Shown piece after piece: positions 13,561-23,890 of a stretch of 64,000 nt of DNA. Location: NCBI GenBank assembly GCA_034190875.2, contig CM067355.1:33983314-34047313 (forward strand), read 5' to 3'. Source of the DNA: Urechis unicinctus (Eukaryota; Annelida; Polychaeta; Xenopneusta; Urechidae). Each line of letters starts with the position of its first letter. The first letter of the stretch is position 1. The notes beneath the pieces were generated by a model, which was given only the letters and a program-made list of their open reading frames with translations, was not told the origin of the DNA and did not search any database. The position numbers were made by a program, and so were the translations under genes.

Positions 13561-13610
13561 CGTGTACACCGTGTCAGCTACAATCATACCTACCATAACC
13601 ACTTCCATGG

Positions 13611-13765
13611 GAATCAGTATCATCGTTATCATCAGCTACAAAACTTTGCGGTTAGGAACTGTAACATCCTTATCACCAGCTGCAGACAATGCCGCTATGA
13701 ACAGTATAATCGTAGTCACAAGCTAGTACCACACAGAACAGTAGCATCGTTATCAACAGCTACGG
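13611..13765 (+). repeat. ~45-bp tandem repeat, four units
   Basis: Four diverged units share 'cagtatcatcgttatcatca' followed by 'gctac'. They begin near 13614, 13658, 13700 and 13738 and directly follow the 16-bp array. Confidence 0.7.
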
Positions 13766-14128
13766 GGAATACGTTATGATAAAAAAATAATTACCTTCTT
13801 TTGTTGTCACAAAAGCTTTTTAACCACTGTCCTGTCCAGCTCTGTGTCTTGGTTCTGAGCGTCGACTAGTGGCTATGTAGACACTGCAGAACACAAACCC
13901 AAAGCAGTCAACATTTATAAAATGCACTCGTAAACTATTCAGTGTTTGTCTAAAAATTCCTATTACTAATGATGAATGAAATAATAACCTTCTTCGTGTT
14001 GCTACTCCTTCTTTAGTTATGTAACTCCTTGCTTGTGCGTATGAGAAGTTAATATAAATTTGTTTTTACACTAAATGTCATGGTTCTTTCACACGGTTGA
14101 ACTATCCGTCGTTCTCTTGTATAAGGTT
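13766..14128. other. non-coding DNA
   Basis: AT-rich with no recognised feature. Confidence 0.5.
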
Positions 14129-14247
14129 AAGGAGGAGACCCAACCAACACTCATAGACTACTGAGGCAAGGAGGAGACCCAACCAACACACATAGACTAC
14201 TGAGGCAAAGAGGAGACCCAACCAGCACACATAAACTAATGAGGCAT
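14129..14247 (+). repeat. 39-bp tandem repeat, three units
   Basis: Three near-identical copies of a unit containing 'gaggagacccaaccaacac' and 'atagactactgaggca'. There are only a few differences between units, so it is younger than the neighbouring arrays. Confidence 0.93.
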
Positions 14248-14259
14248 GCTAGCTGTCCA

Positions 14260-14935
14260 CTACGCTTTTGATGACATGCAAGTTCCCATTTGAAGCAAGC
14301 TAGGTAGCCCAAATTACATGCAGACTCTTCTGATGTTGATTGCTCCTAGTAAACTTAAAAAACTGTCCCATATAACCTTTGACCCCTGAGTTATTCTACA
14401 AAAACTTGTAAAACATCTCTCGTACTTTGTCAACCCAATGGAGAATAGCTTTTGATGGCAATTTTTCGTATGAAGCGAGCTAGGTGCCCCAAATTACATC
14501 GGAGCCCTACTGATGTTGATTGCTCCAAGCAAACTAAAAATCTGCCTCATATAACCTTTAACCCTGAGTTATTCTAGAAATACTTTTAAAACATCCCTTG
14601 CTCTATGTTAAGCCCATGGAGACTAGCTTTTGATGGCAAGTTTCCTTATGAAGTGAGCTAGGTGCCCAAAATTACACAAGGTCCCTTAAGATATTGATTG
14701 CTACCAGCAAGCCAAAATCAGCCCCATGTGATCTTTGACCCATGAGTTATGAGAGCAAAACCTATAAAACATATCTCGTACAATGTTAACCCAATGGAGA
14801 AAGGCTTTTTATGGAACTTTTCTTAATAAAGCAATCTAGCAGCCCCAAATTACACATGAACCCCTCAAAGAAGGCTCACTCTATTAAGTTGTTTATAACC
14901 TTTGACCACTGAGTTATTACTGAGAAATCTCATCT
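14260..14935 (+). repeat. ~180-bp tandem repeat, about 3.7 units
   Basis: Units start at about 14264, 14449, 14627 and 14803 with 'gcttttgatgg' or a close variant. Each contains in order 'agctaggt.gcccaaattac', 'gatgttgattgct', 'tataacctttgaccc.tgag' and 'aaacatc.ct.gta'. Identity is roughly 75-80 percent. The unit length is like a nucleosome-length satellite, but only four units are present. Confidence 0.88.
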
Positions 14936-14969
14936 GTGTAATAAAGGCCCAGATCTAACAACAAGAGTA

Positions 14970-15562
14970 TCCTGTGATCCCTTAACTGGTGTCTCCTTTG
15001 ATCTCTCAACAGCTGTCTTCTGTGATCTCTCAACAGCTGTCTCCTGTGATCTCTCAACAGCTGTCTCCTGTGATCTCTCAACAGCTGTCTCCTGTGATCT
15101 CTCAACAAGGGTTTCCTGTGATTTCTTGACAGGTGTCTCCTGAAATTTCTCAACAAGCATCTCTTGTGATCTCTTGACAGCTGTCTCCTGTGATCTCTCA
15201 ACAGGTGTCTCGGGAGATCTCTCAACAAGCATCTCCTGTGATACCTTGACAGCTGTCTCCTGAATCTCTCAACAGCTGTCTCCTGTGATCTCTCTGCAGG
15301 ATGCTCCCGAGATCTCTCAACAGCTGACACCTGTGATCTCTCTAACAGGTATCTCCTATGATCTCTCAGCAAGGGTGTCCTGTGATCTATCAACAGGTGT
15401 CTCATGTGATCTCTCAACAGGTGTTCTGTGATCTCTCAATAGGTGTATCCTGAGATCTTTCAATAGGTATCTCCTGTGATCTCTCAACAGGTATCTCCTG
15501 TGATCTTTCAGCAAGGGTGTCTTGTGATTTATCGACAGGTGTCTCCTGAGATGTCTCAACAT
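14970..15562 (-). repeat. 24-bp minisatellite, about 25 units
   Basis: The unit 'ctgtctcctgtgatctctcaacag' recurs with point variants. As 24 is a multiple of three, one minus-strand phase reads as an octapeptide repeat (VERSQETA) for about 100 residues and another as RDHRRQLL. No start context, splice sites or flanking coding signal support a gene, although a repeat-protein exon cannot be excluded. Confidence 0.92.
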
Positions 15563-15564
15563 GG

Positions 15565-17255
15565 GTCAGGGTTATCTATGCAAGCCATCACAAGAGTGAC
15601 TTGATAGCCAGCTTGTTGGAGAGAAAGGTGAGTTATTATCTCAGTTATGGTCTGATATGCTTGCGCTGACAAACTGAATATTTGAAGATGAATATATATA
15701 TCATGTACCCACTAGATAATGATGATTCAGATGCAATTCATTTTATTAAGAAGATTTTTATAGCAGCATTGGGGACAAAGTTGGTAAAAATTGTTCTGGG
15801 AATTTTGAACTTTAGATTAGTAGATGTACTTGGTTGCACAACATTAATTGCGAGTCCCCCCAACAAGTGGTCAAATGCTAAGGGGTTAACAATTCTTGGG
15901 GGCTATGTGAACAGGTCACCACGATAGAGATATCAATCTCTTGGGGGATTTCCCTTTCGGCATCCCCCTGCTATTTCCGTGTATTACGTCATCACAAATT
16001 GTGTGTTTACACCAGGCATTTAGCAGTGCACATGTTTGGTACGAAATCTGGATGATTTGATGAGGATATTTTCATTAATTCGCCGACAAATATGAATGTC
16101 AGTGTGTCATTGTGTTAAATATAGGGAAGTTGCGAACGGTAAAATCGGGTAATTATTTTGTTCAAGCAAAACTAGAGTCGAATAGAATGCTTTGAAGGTT
16201 TTATTTATGTCAAAGACTGATTTGTCTGCTGTGATCTCAGAGTTAGACCCTAGGAAACTTACCATATGTTTCCTTATGTTGATTATGATGCGTGTTCTGA
16301 AAGCAACTATTAATTTGACAGTTATCTATATATCAAATTAACGTTGATTTTTAACAAATAATACATAAAAAGACATAGCTAATATGTGAGGTAAACGGCA
16401 CAATAATAATTATTGAAAGCAGCAATTTTGTTTTTCTATGGGCTATTTTCTTGAAATGTACGAGTTCAATTGCAATATGAAATTAGTTATAAATTTATAT
16501 ATAGTGTTCAATTGCTTAAAGTGAAATGTTACCCTGGCAAATTTTCATATGGGAGACAAATGGTGAGTATATCAATCTCTGTCATGTGTGATGTATGTCA
16601 TGATGTTGGAGATATTAACTGCTTCCTTCACATCACTATATATATACACTCATATATAGTTCACTCACTGATGTTTCCTCCACTTGTTATTTCTTTAATG
16701 CATTGGAACCAAACAGACTCTTGTTGATCCACATCTTCAACAGTTGTAAGATTTTGTTTTAATTTATCATCACACAGGTTGACGCCCCAATGCAGATGGT
16801 CAATTGATAAAGATGTCCTTTTGCGGGAAGAACATTCAGAGTCGATGAACCTCTCTGTACCGATGGAAAGGAGGTATTTGTTCATTTTAGTTACATCATT
16901 AATTCTTGCACATAAGTGTGTATTGATATGGTACATATTTATACATATTTACATTTGCAACATGCATATTGTATTTTGGCCAAAAATATTTCAGAAGAAA
17001 ATAACCAAGTGTAGAATGTGATTTTTGTGCAAATAATTAGTGACAGATTTATTTCATTTAATTGATTGATATTGTCTTATGCTAAGATTTGTGCTTAACG
17101 TTTGTGATTGTTCAGTAATTTACAATGATATCATTATTTTCATTTCTGAATATGAATAATGCTTAATTATGGTTTGTCATAATGTGTTTTATGTGAAGGC
17201 TTGTGCCTCATGATTGTTAATCTCTGCAGTTTTCCATATCTTGTGCGCCAAGTTG
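15565..17255. other. non-coding DNA
   Basis: AT-rich. Overlapping frames at 16470-17021 have no motifs I recognise. The stretch may be the AT-rich flank of the decayed transposon that starts near 17.26 kb. Confidence 0.45.
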
Positions 17256-17258
17256 TTA

Positions 17259-17452
17259 AATCGCTCCCTGGCGGAAGCAACCATCCAATCACAGGCGCTG
17301 CTCCTGTCATGTGATCTGTCCTCTTCACGCTCTCCATTGGGAAACTTAGCACCAAAAAGTTTTCATCCCACCACCTCCCCTGTCCCCTCCGCAGGCTTTA
17401 TTTGTACTATTTGGGTTGGGGCCGTATTCTGGCCGCCACCTTGCTGCCAACT
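17259..17452 (+). repeat. dispersed GC-rich repeat, copy 1 (relative of 25485-25680)
   Basis: In order it shares 'ggcggaa', a CCAAT box, a 'caaaaagtttt' or 'caaaagttt' block, 'cccaccacctccc' and 'tggcc.ccaccttgctg.caac' with the stretch at 25485-25680, with gaps. It ends about 60 bp before the transposase-like fragment, so it could be that element's 5' non-coding region. Confidence 0.55.
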
Positions 17453-17509
17453 CTTGTATCATATTTGTAATATGTGAACTGTGTATAAACAATGTGTTAA
17501 TGTAAGACC

Positions 17510-17836
17510 TCTACAACTGAGAACGTGGGATTCACGGAACACAGCTGCTGTACTGTTTAGGGAGGGCTCTTTGGCCCAACATTCTGGGTGTTATCACATA
17601 TGGGGGTTGTAGCCATGTCAGTGGCCATCTTTTACAGACATCAGATTTTACCGCCTGTTGTGGATAAAGTTTGGCAAATTCAGCAGACAGCTCTCATTGC
17701 CACCATAAAGGGGGATGGGAAGCCAGTGGTGTTGGGTGGTGATGGAAGAGCAGACAGCCCAGGGCACTCTTACACTATGATTGAATGGAACGCCAATTCA
17801 GTCCTTGAAGTTCAACTTGTACAGGTTAATATGTGA
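17510..17836 (+). pseudogene. transposase-like protein fragment with GDGRADSPGHS motif
   Basis: The readable frame from 17588 contains LSHMGVVAMSVAIFYRHQ, then VVDKVWQIQQ, then 'VVLGGDGRADSPGHSYTMIE', then VLEVQLVQ. From memory, this order occurs in a multi-copy family of uncharacterised, probably DDE-type transposase proteins in invertebrates and fish; it normally continues well past the point where the match ends here. The stretch upstream of 17588 looks like the same protein out of frame. It is a decayed fragment of roughly 110 residues from a protein of many hundred. The superfamily name is uncertain. Confidence 0.55.
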
Positions 17837-18115
17837 TTCAACAACATGAATGAGAAAATGATGCGTACTTATAACAATTACTCCAGTAATGTGCCATGTA
17901 TGCTGCAGAGTAATGAATGTGGTGGTAGCAACCACTTGGAGTTAGAATAGAAGGATGGAAAAAGATCTCTACACTTACTGAAACATGGCCGCAGATAGGC
18001 ATAGCTATCGATATGATTAATAATTAAGACTGATAGCTCTGTCATTACTGATTTTAAAAAACTCATGATGCAATGTTGATTAACATAATGACTGTGAATC
18101 AATATTTTTGAGATT

Positions 18116-18463
18116 GTGATAAGTCATCACTTGACCTCAATTGTACAGTGTGCTAAGTATGTTGACATCTTCCTGAGAGCTGCTTTAAGCCAGTGCAGCA
18201 AAACAAAAGGCGAGCATCTGTTCTACCTACAACAGTTGCACTTAGTTCCTCCTATGCTGTGTTCAGAGTATGAAAGACCAAACAAGAAATGTCCTGTGAA
18301 GAACCTCATGACAAGATTGTTCAAGGTGAATATCTGGCACAATCAGCACTCGTACATGGTGAATCTCCTGTTACACTGTACTGAAATCTTTGAATCATTA
18401 TATCAACTTCGTATTGAAATCCATCTAAAGTCTGACATGTTTTTTATGCATATCACTGTATGA
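18116..18463 (+). other. unrecognised open frame, possibly part of the same relic
   Basis: A 115-residue frame with a plausible globular look: 'HLFYLQQLHLVPPMLC' is followed by SEYERPNKK. I cannot assign it. Its position 280 bp after the transposase-like fragment, on the same strand, suggests a later part of that element. It could also be a chance frame. Confidence 0.3.
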
Positions 18464-18469
18464 CCTTCA

Positions 18470-18686
18470 CCTTCAACACCCTGATCCCCCGGAACATCCT
18501 GTTCCCCTAGAATACCAAGTTCCCCATAAGCATCCTGTTCCCCAGGAACACCCTGTTCCCCCAGGAAACCCTGTTCCTCCAGAACACCCTGTTCCCCCAG
18601 AGCACCCTGTTACGGGTGCACTCTGTTCTCCTGGAGCTCACTGTTCCCCCAGAGCACCCATTACCCTTGGAGCACTTTGTTGCCCC
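18470..18686 (+). repeat. 18-bp minisatellite, left part
   Basis: About a dozen units of 'caccctgttcccccagag' with variants. The array is cut by the LINE and resumes at 20395. Confidence 0.92.
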
Positions 18687-20363
18687 GTGTCCGCGGCGCT
18701 GATCCGCAAAGCACTCAGCAAGATGAAATGCGGTAAGGCGGCTGGCCCGTCAGGCATCATAGCTGAGATGCTGAAAGCTGCCGGTGAGGAGGGAGTTGAG
18801 CTGACAAGGCAACTGGCGGAGGCAGTGTTCAGTACTGGTGAGACTCCAGCGGACTGGGAGGAGAGCTTCATCCTGAACCTCTACAAGGGCAAGGGTGAGG
18901 CCCTTGACCGTAGCAACTACCGCGGTCTGAAGCTCACAGACCAAGTCTTGAAGCTGCTAGAACGAGTTCTGGACACCTACATTCGCAATATGGTGAACAT
19001 CAATGAGATGCAGTTCGGCTATGTGCCTGGCAGAGGCACCACTGATGCCATCTTCATTGTCCGACAGCTGCAAGAGAAGTACATCGCCGCCAATAAACTA
19101 CTCTACTTCGCCTTTGTTGATCTGGAGAAGGCTTTCGATCGTGTGCCTAGGAAGGTCCTCTGGTGGGCAATGAGGAGTCTTGGTGTCGAGGAGTGGGCTG
19201 TGCGTGTCATTCAGGGCATGTACTCCAATGCCCGGAGTCGTGTACGGGTCAATGGCCAGTACAGCGAGAAGTTTGGTGTGAGAGTTGGCGTGCATCAGGG
19301 TTCGGTCCTCAGCCCGCTTCTCTTCATTCTAGTGCTTGAGACGCTTTCACGCGAGTTTCGCACTGGTGTGCCATGGGATATCCTCTATGCTGATGATCTG
19401 GTTGTCATTGCGGACTCACTGGTGGAGTGTGTTTCCAAGCTAAAGGCCTGGAAGACAGGCATGGAGGGCAAGGGTCTTCGTGTCAATATGAAGAAGACCA
19501 AGTTCCTGATCTCTGGTGTTGGTCTTGACGTTCTCAAGAACTCCGGCAAGTTCCCCTGTGCTGTTTGTCGATGTGGTGTTGGCGTGAACTCCATCATGTG
19601 CTCACGGTGCAGGCTCTGGGTTCACAAGAAGTGTAGCGGCACCACTGGGCCACTGGCAGCTGACCCAGTCTATGTCTGTCCGAGATGTCAGGGTAAGGCT
19701 CGCCCCATCCATGGCAGACCAGTGATCCAGGTGGACATCAACGGTACCATGCTCGATGTGGAGGCCTCTTTCTGCTACCTGGGTGACATGTTGTGTGCCG
19801 GTGGGGGCTGTGATAGTGCCATTGCCGCCAGGTGTTGTATGGCCTGGGGAAAGTTCAGGAAACTCCTGCCCATCCTCACCACCAGCCACATCTCGCCTAA
19901 GGTGCGCGGCAAGGTATACTCAGCCTGTGTCAGATCAGCTATGCTCCACGGTAGCGAGACATGGGCGCCGAATGCGTCCGACCTTCAGCGGCTCCGCCGT
20001 AACGACCGCTCCATGATTCGTTGGATTTGTGGCACCAATGACCAAGAAGAAACTCTGTCGGCTACACTTCTCCAGAAACTTGGCATTGATGACATCACAG
20101 CAGTCCTGCGCAGCCGGCGCCTCAGATGGTCTGGACATGTACAGCGTGCCACGTCCTGTATCAAATCTGTCTCTGACTTATCAATCCCCGGCGTAAGAGG
20201 GCGAGGAAGGCCTAGGAAGACGTGGCTGGAATGTGTAAAGAAACATGTTAGTGAATGTGGCCTGTCTGGCTTTGATCCGCAATACAGAAGCGCATGGAAA
20301 GCTGGCGTGCAACGTTGTCTGGTGTTGCCAACCCCATTGAATGGGACAAGGGCGGCACCCTAA
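18687..20363 (+). CDS. LINE reverse transcriptase with PHD-type finger, 5'-truncated
   Basis: 558 codons without a stop. The frame opens at the junction with no ATG (the first in-frame codon is GTG; the first ATG is at 18723), so the N-terminal part, including the apurinic-type endonuclease, is missing. Visible RT blocks are KAAGPSGI, NLYKGKGEALDRSNYRGLKL, FGYVPGRGTTDAI, FVDLEKAFDRVPR, GVHQGSVLSPLLF and the catalytic YADDL at residues 234-238, then RVNMKKTKF. Residues 291-334 hold a C4HC3 finger in PHD spacing (CAVC, CSRC, H, C, CPRC). The C-terminal part has ASFCYLGDM, RNDRSMIRWICG, LRWSGHVQR and GRPRKTWLECV. It is a LINE polymerase fragment, not a host gene. Its GC content is far above the surroundings. 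Confidence 0.93.
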   Translation: MSAALIRKALSKMKCGKAAGPSGIIAEMLKAAGEEGVELTRQLAEAVFSTGETPADWEESFILNLYKGKGEALDRSNYRGLKLTDQVLKLLERVLDTYIRNMVNINEMQFGYVPGRGTTDAIFIVRQLQEKYIAANKLLYFAFVDLEKAFDRVPRKVLWWAMRSLGVEEWAVRVIQGMYSNARSRVRVNGQYSEKFGVRVGVHQGSVLSPLLFILVLETLSREFRTGVPWDILYADDLVVIADSLVECVSKLKAWKTGMEGKGLRVNMKKTKFLISGVGLDVLKNSGKFPCAVCRCGVGVNSIMCSRCRLWVHKKCSGTTGPLAADPVYVCPRCQGKARPIHGRPVIQVDINGTMLDVEASFCYLGDMLCAGGGCDSAIAARCCMAWGKFRKLLPILTTSHISPKVRGKVYSACVRSAMLHGSETWAPNASDLQRLRRNDRSMIRWICGTNDQEETLSATLLQKLGIDDITAVLRSRRLRWSGHVQRATSCIKSVSDLSIPGVRGRGRPRKTWLECVKKHVSECGLSGFDPQYRSAWKAGVQRCLVLPTPLNGTRAAP

Positions 20364-20394
20364 ATACTAATATGGATATGATATGATGATGATG
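18687..20394 (+). mobile_element. 5'-truncated RTE-like LINE inserted in the 18-bp minisatellite
   Basis: The insert begins at the reverse transcriptase core, ends in a short (ATG)n-type tail at about 20374-20394, and is bounded on both sides by the same 18-bp minisatellite. A 5' truncation and a simple-repeat 3' tail are typical of target-primed reverse transcription. The short ATG/GAT tail and the protein sequence suggest the RTE clade. The whole retained frame is open, so the insertion is probably young. No clear target-site duplication can be called inside a repeat. Confidence 0.9.
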
Positions 20395-20560
20395 AGAACA
20401 CCCTGTTCCCCTGAGCACCTTGCTCCCCCAGATCACCCTGTTCCCCCAAAACACTGTTCCTCCGGAGCACCCTTTTCCCCCAGAATGTCCAGTTCCCCCA
20501 GAGCACTTTTTTCCCCAGAGCACCTTGTCCCCCCCCCCCAAGCACCCTGTTCAACCATTA
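20395..20560 (+). repeat. 18-bp minisatellite, right part
   Basis: The array continues with 'caccctgttcccc' units, including an 11-C run at 20529-20539. It is the same family as 18470-18686. Confidence 0.9.
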
Positions 20561-21675
20561 CTTGTGAATAAAAGTTACCTCACTGGGTTGTAACTGGAGG
20601 GTGTAGTGTATCATGTGTTATATGTTGTCACGGGTATGCATGCACGGCACTTAACGTGCGTACATTTTGTTTATACTATTACATGATCAAGTGTCATGTG
20701 AATCTATTAATAACTTGACAAATTACATTAGGCCTGTAAAATGTGGATGCTATGGAAATTATGATATACTGCATATATGACACAAATCACCTGTCATCAG
20801 TGAAATATTTATGTGAGAGGAGCCCAGTAGATTCCTGGCAAATTCCCAAAGCTGGCATCTGGATGTTGTGGAAACAAACGCTATGACTTGAAGCTACATC
20901 ATAATGCTCATGATAATCTTTTGAATTGTCAAGATGACGTTGGCGTGCAAGCTAAGACACTGACTGAGTTCCAAGAAACCTGACAATAAATAGCAGACAT
21001 TGCAGCAAGTGACGTATGTCAGGTTGGCCAGCCATTGGAGGCATGCTTGGAAAGGGTGCGCATGTCAATAAGGGACTGGGCGTATGACAGAATGAATACG
21101 GTATGTTTGTTTAAATCAATAAGTACTTATTTCTATTCAGTACATTTGCAGGAATATATCATCACTTTTGCCATTTCAGGTGGTGGAGGTCTCATGTTAG
21201 AATGTTACACATCTCAATACCTTAAGAAGAGTGATGTAAAACAACCATTCGTCTTTCTTTCTAATTGCTGATATACATTTACCTTGAATACATGCTTGTG
21301 TTGACAGGTAGATAGCATAGGAGTTACCACTCATGGGCAGACATGTTGTGGTGTGAGCATCGGATAGGACGGATCACCTCATCTTCAGTATGACAATGAT
21401 GTCTTGTAAAGTACCTCACAGCTATCCATCAGCTGACGTCAGTACTACACAGCCCCTGATCTGGACCACATACCAGCAATCAAGTAAGGCGGTATGATGG
21501 AACCCACTACATGTAATTCGCATCGTAATTTATTTAGTGTCCGGAATTATGGCTGCTATGTTGAGAAGCTTTGTTTGTGGCATTCACCATCCCATGTATC
21601 ACACTACAATTACTTCAACAAAGTCAACTCAGTATGCAGAAGTGATCATCCTGGACCTTGTATGTAGGACTGATC
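20561..21675. other. non-coding DNA, probably decayed transposon
   Basis: No recognised protein. It lies between two transposase-like relics and may belong to one of them. Confidence 0.4.
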
Positions 21676-21679
21676 ACTT

Positions 21680-22010
21680 GTGGCACTAACCCCTGGTGTT
21701 GCTTTTGTATGCTCTGCATCTGTGAAACATTGTGCGACAACAGTGAATTCCTATTGGTTCACCAGAACAGATGGCAGTGTGACATTCTCCACCACTAGTG
21801 GGCAGGAAATCTGTCTACTGGATGCCACACACCATACCACCAACCATGATGTGCCATGGTTTTTTGTATGTGTCAATACTAACTTTGCTTACACCAATGA
21901 TGCAATGTGTGTAGTTGAGAAGGAGACCACAAGTGCCATACAGGAAGCCATCACCATTTTGGCATCTTGGAATCCATCATAGTGACCCAGGCACTTACTG
22001 ACATATTTTG
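21680..22010 (+). pseudogene. MULE / SWIM-type transposase fragment
   Basis: A 100-residue frame contains 'EICLLDATHHTTNHDVPWFF' and then VCVNTNF, 'EKETTSAIQEAITILASWNP'. This fits the start of the MULE-type catalytic domain seen in SWIM-zinc-finger transposase-like proteins: a catalytic Asp in LLDAT, a P-x-FF strand, then an E-T-x-x-I-x-E-A helix ending in W-N-P. The frame ends right after WNPS, where the family normally continues with a second catalytic Asp. Faintly similar sequence continues out of frame to about 22.2 kb. It is decayed. The frame has no credible ATG start. Confidence 0.5.
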
Positions 22011-22275
22011 ATGACAGGGAAATTGTTGCTTGATGAATGTTTTTCCAGATAAATTTAGCAGCTGTAACAATGCAAGCAAATATCCTGTATAGACACTAAC
22101 TTTAAGGCACCATGTTTTTTGTAAGAACAGCTTTCAGCTATTTCTAGAAGAATGGAAATCACCCACAATATCATGCAACCAACTTCTTCATTGATGAAAA
22201 TCGCATAACTGACCCAGATGAAGCAGGCAGTGAATTAGCCTTGTTCACACCCACTTATAGTTGAGGCTGCTGAAT

Positions 22276-22312
22276 AGGCACCATATAACACACTAGTGTT
22301 GGTGTGGCTGCT
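22276..22312 (+). repeat. 37-bp motif shared in inverse orientation with 48234-48270
   Basis: 'ggcaccata.aacacacta' continues into 'gtgttggtgtg', with a central palindrome ACACTAGTGT. The inverse copy near 48.25 kb differs at only a few positions. It could be the end of a DNA transposon family. Confidence 0.6.
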
Positions 22313-22776
22313 GATAATAACATCTTATGACAATTCAAATTACTCATTGTTTACATGTACTATACCCTTGCAAACTTCCAGCAGGTAGAATTGTGTATGG
22401 CAAATCATGAGAGTGGTAATTTCATGCTATGAAATTATATCCAATCACTTAACATCACAAGCTCCAAGCCAAGTTTTTTGATAGTCTGGAATAGCAGTAC
22501 TTATTCCATGAGTTATTCCAGTATCATAGATTCTTGGGTGACGAGCTACTATCAACGTTTGGAGCGTGGTTAACGTGGTGTACTATATGCGAGGTTGAAT
22601 GTGTCTTTTAAGCTGCAAATTCTCTGTATCAGTAATTTAGTGCATGTTACTTTGTATTGAGGTGAGTTTTTCCGCTGAGGAGAATACACAGCCTCACAGC
22701 ACAACAGAAGATGTGATGGGGACTAACCGTGACATATTAATTATGTGAGTCATAGTTGTAACTTAAATAAACTTTG

Positions 22777-22799
22777 TCATTCTTCCTTTGGAAGAATGA
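22777..22799. other. perfect 10-bp stem-loop after an AATAAA
   Basis: 'tcattcttcc' and 'ggaagaatga' flank a TTT loop, beginning 5 bp after AATAAA (22766-22771). It may be chance or the end of a transposon transcript. Confidence 0.5.
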
Positions 22800-23755
22800 T
22801 CATTTTGGCAGCCTGTCTTTTATAATTTCTTCCCCTATCAACACGGTTTGGCAGCAACTAGCTTCAAGATCCTCCTTTCGGATATGGGTAATTCACAATA
22901 AGTAAGGGCTGAACATAAAGAGATTATGTGTGAATTAAAAGTTTGCATTGAATAGGCAATGACTTGAATGAGGAGGATTTTCCCGCTGCTCTTGGCAATA
23001 TGCAAGCTTGGGCCAATCCACGATTCCAGAGTTGGATCCCAGCAAAATAGATTCCTTGTCATGAGGTGGGTGGAACTTGGCATGGGGGGATAAGCATGAT
23101 AAATCGTTTTATTTGAAATAGTAATGTATGTTAAAGTCCCGAGGTTCAGCCTATCAGTATCTTGACTAGACACTACAGTCCTACTTGGCATCGACAATTT
23201 TCCATCCATCGTCCAATTACCGGTATGTGTGTACATATGTTATGACAAGTGGTTTGGTGTCAGTGCTCCTGTGCATATATGATTGGTTGTATTATACAGC
23301 TGTTACATGTGATTGCCTCGGTTACCTGAGTTGTAATCATGACACTCAGGTTGATGTTGGCAGCTACCATCATATTCTTCTTCCTTTCTTCATTGAAAGC
23401 ATGTCCCACTTCACACTGTCTCCTATTGGGTCTATTGTTTTTCCTTTCTTCATCACAGCATGTCCTACTTCACTCTGGGTGTAAGTGACCATATATATAA
23501 CCGACTTTAGCTGGTAAACCCCCTGTTAGGTGTGTTATGTTGCTCTTATCACAGAAATGTACTAGAAGGGGCTTTGTACCTCTCTTCTACTGTTTCCATG
23601 AAGATTTAACTTGTGCTTATCCCACTGTATATGTTTTTATTCAGCCTCAGTCTGGGTATATGATCTACTAGGGATCTATGGATGCATAGGTGGCCGACCA
23701 CAGGATGCTTCCAGGAAGAGTTCTGAGATATGGGAAACATGGTAAAGAAAAATGT
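22800..23755. other. non-coding DNA
   Basis: The 132-residue minus frame at 22838-23236 shows no motif I know. A partial direct repeat of 'cttcctttcttcat' plus 'catgtcccacttcac' occurs twice at 23370-23470. Confidence 0.45.
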
Positions 23756-23761
23756 CCTCCA

Positions 23762-23880
23762 TTTGGTGTGTTCCCTGCCATTACGTGTGCAACCACAGGA
23801 TGTGGGTTCGATACCTAGCTGTGAAAACCTGACAGGTTCCTTGATGATCAAGTTAAATTGGGTTAGCATCTCTGAAAGTG
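23762..23880 (+). repeat. possible tRNA-derived SINE head (B-box)
   Basis: 'gggttcgatacc' at about 23804 is a perfect RNA polymerase III B-box. The A-box 30-40 bp upstream is poor. It directly precedes another tRNA-like stretch. Confidence 0.35.
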
Positions 23881-23890
23881 GATTCACCCA

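Noticed and set aside
12680-13779. Pro/Thr/Ser-rich frames up to 278 residues
   Set aside because: Produced by a 16-bp minisatellite whose triple is 48 bp; several phases are open together and no splice or start context exists.
14917-15562. VERSQETA / RDHRRQLL repeat protein
   Set aside because: 24-bp minisatellite; two phases are equally open and the flanks are non-coding.
22838-23236. 132-residue minus-strand frame as a gene
   Set aside because: No motif, no splice support, and located in transposon-rich DNA.
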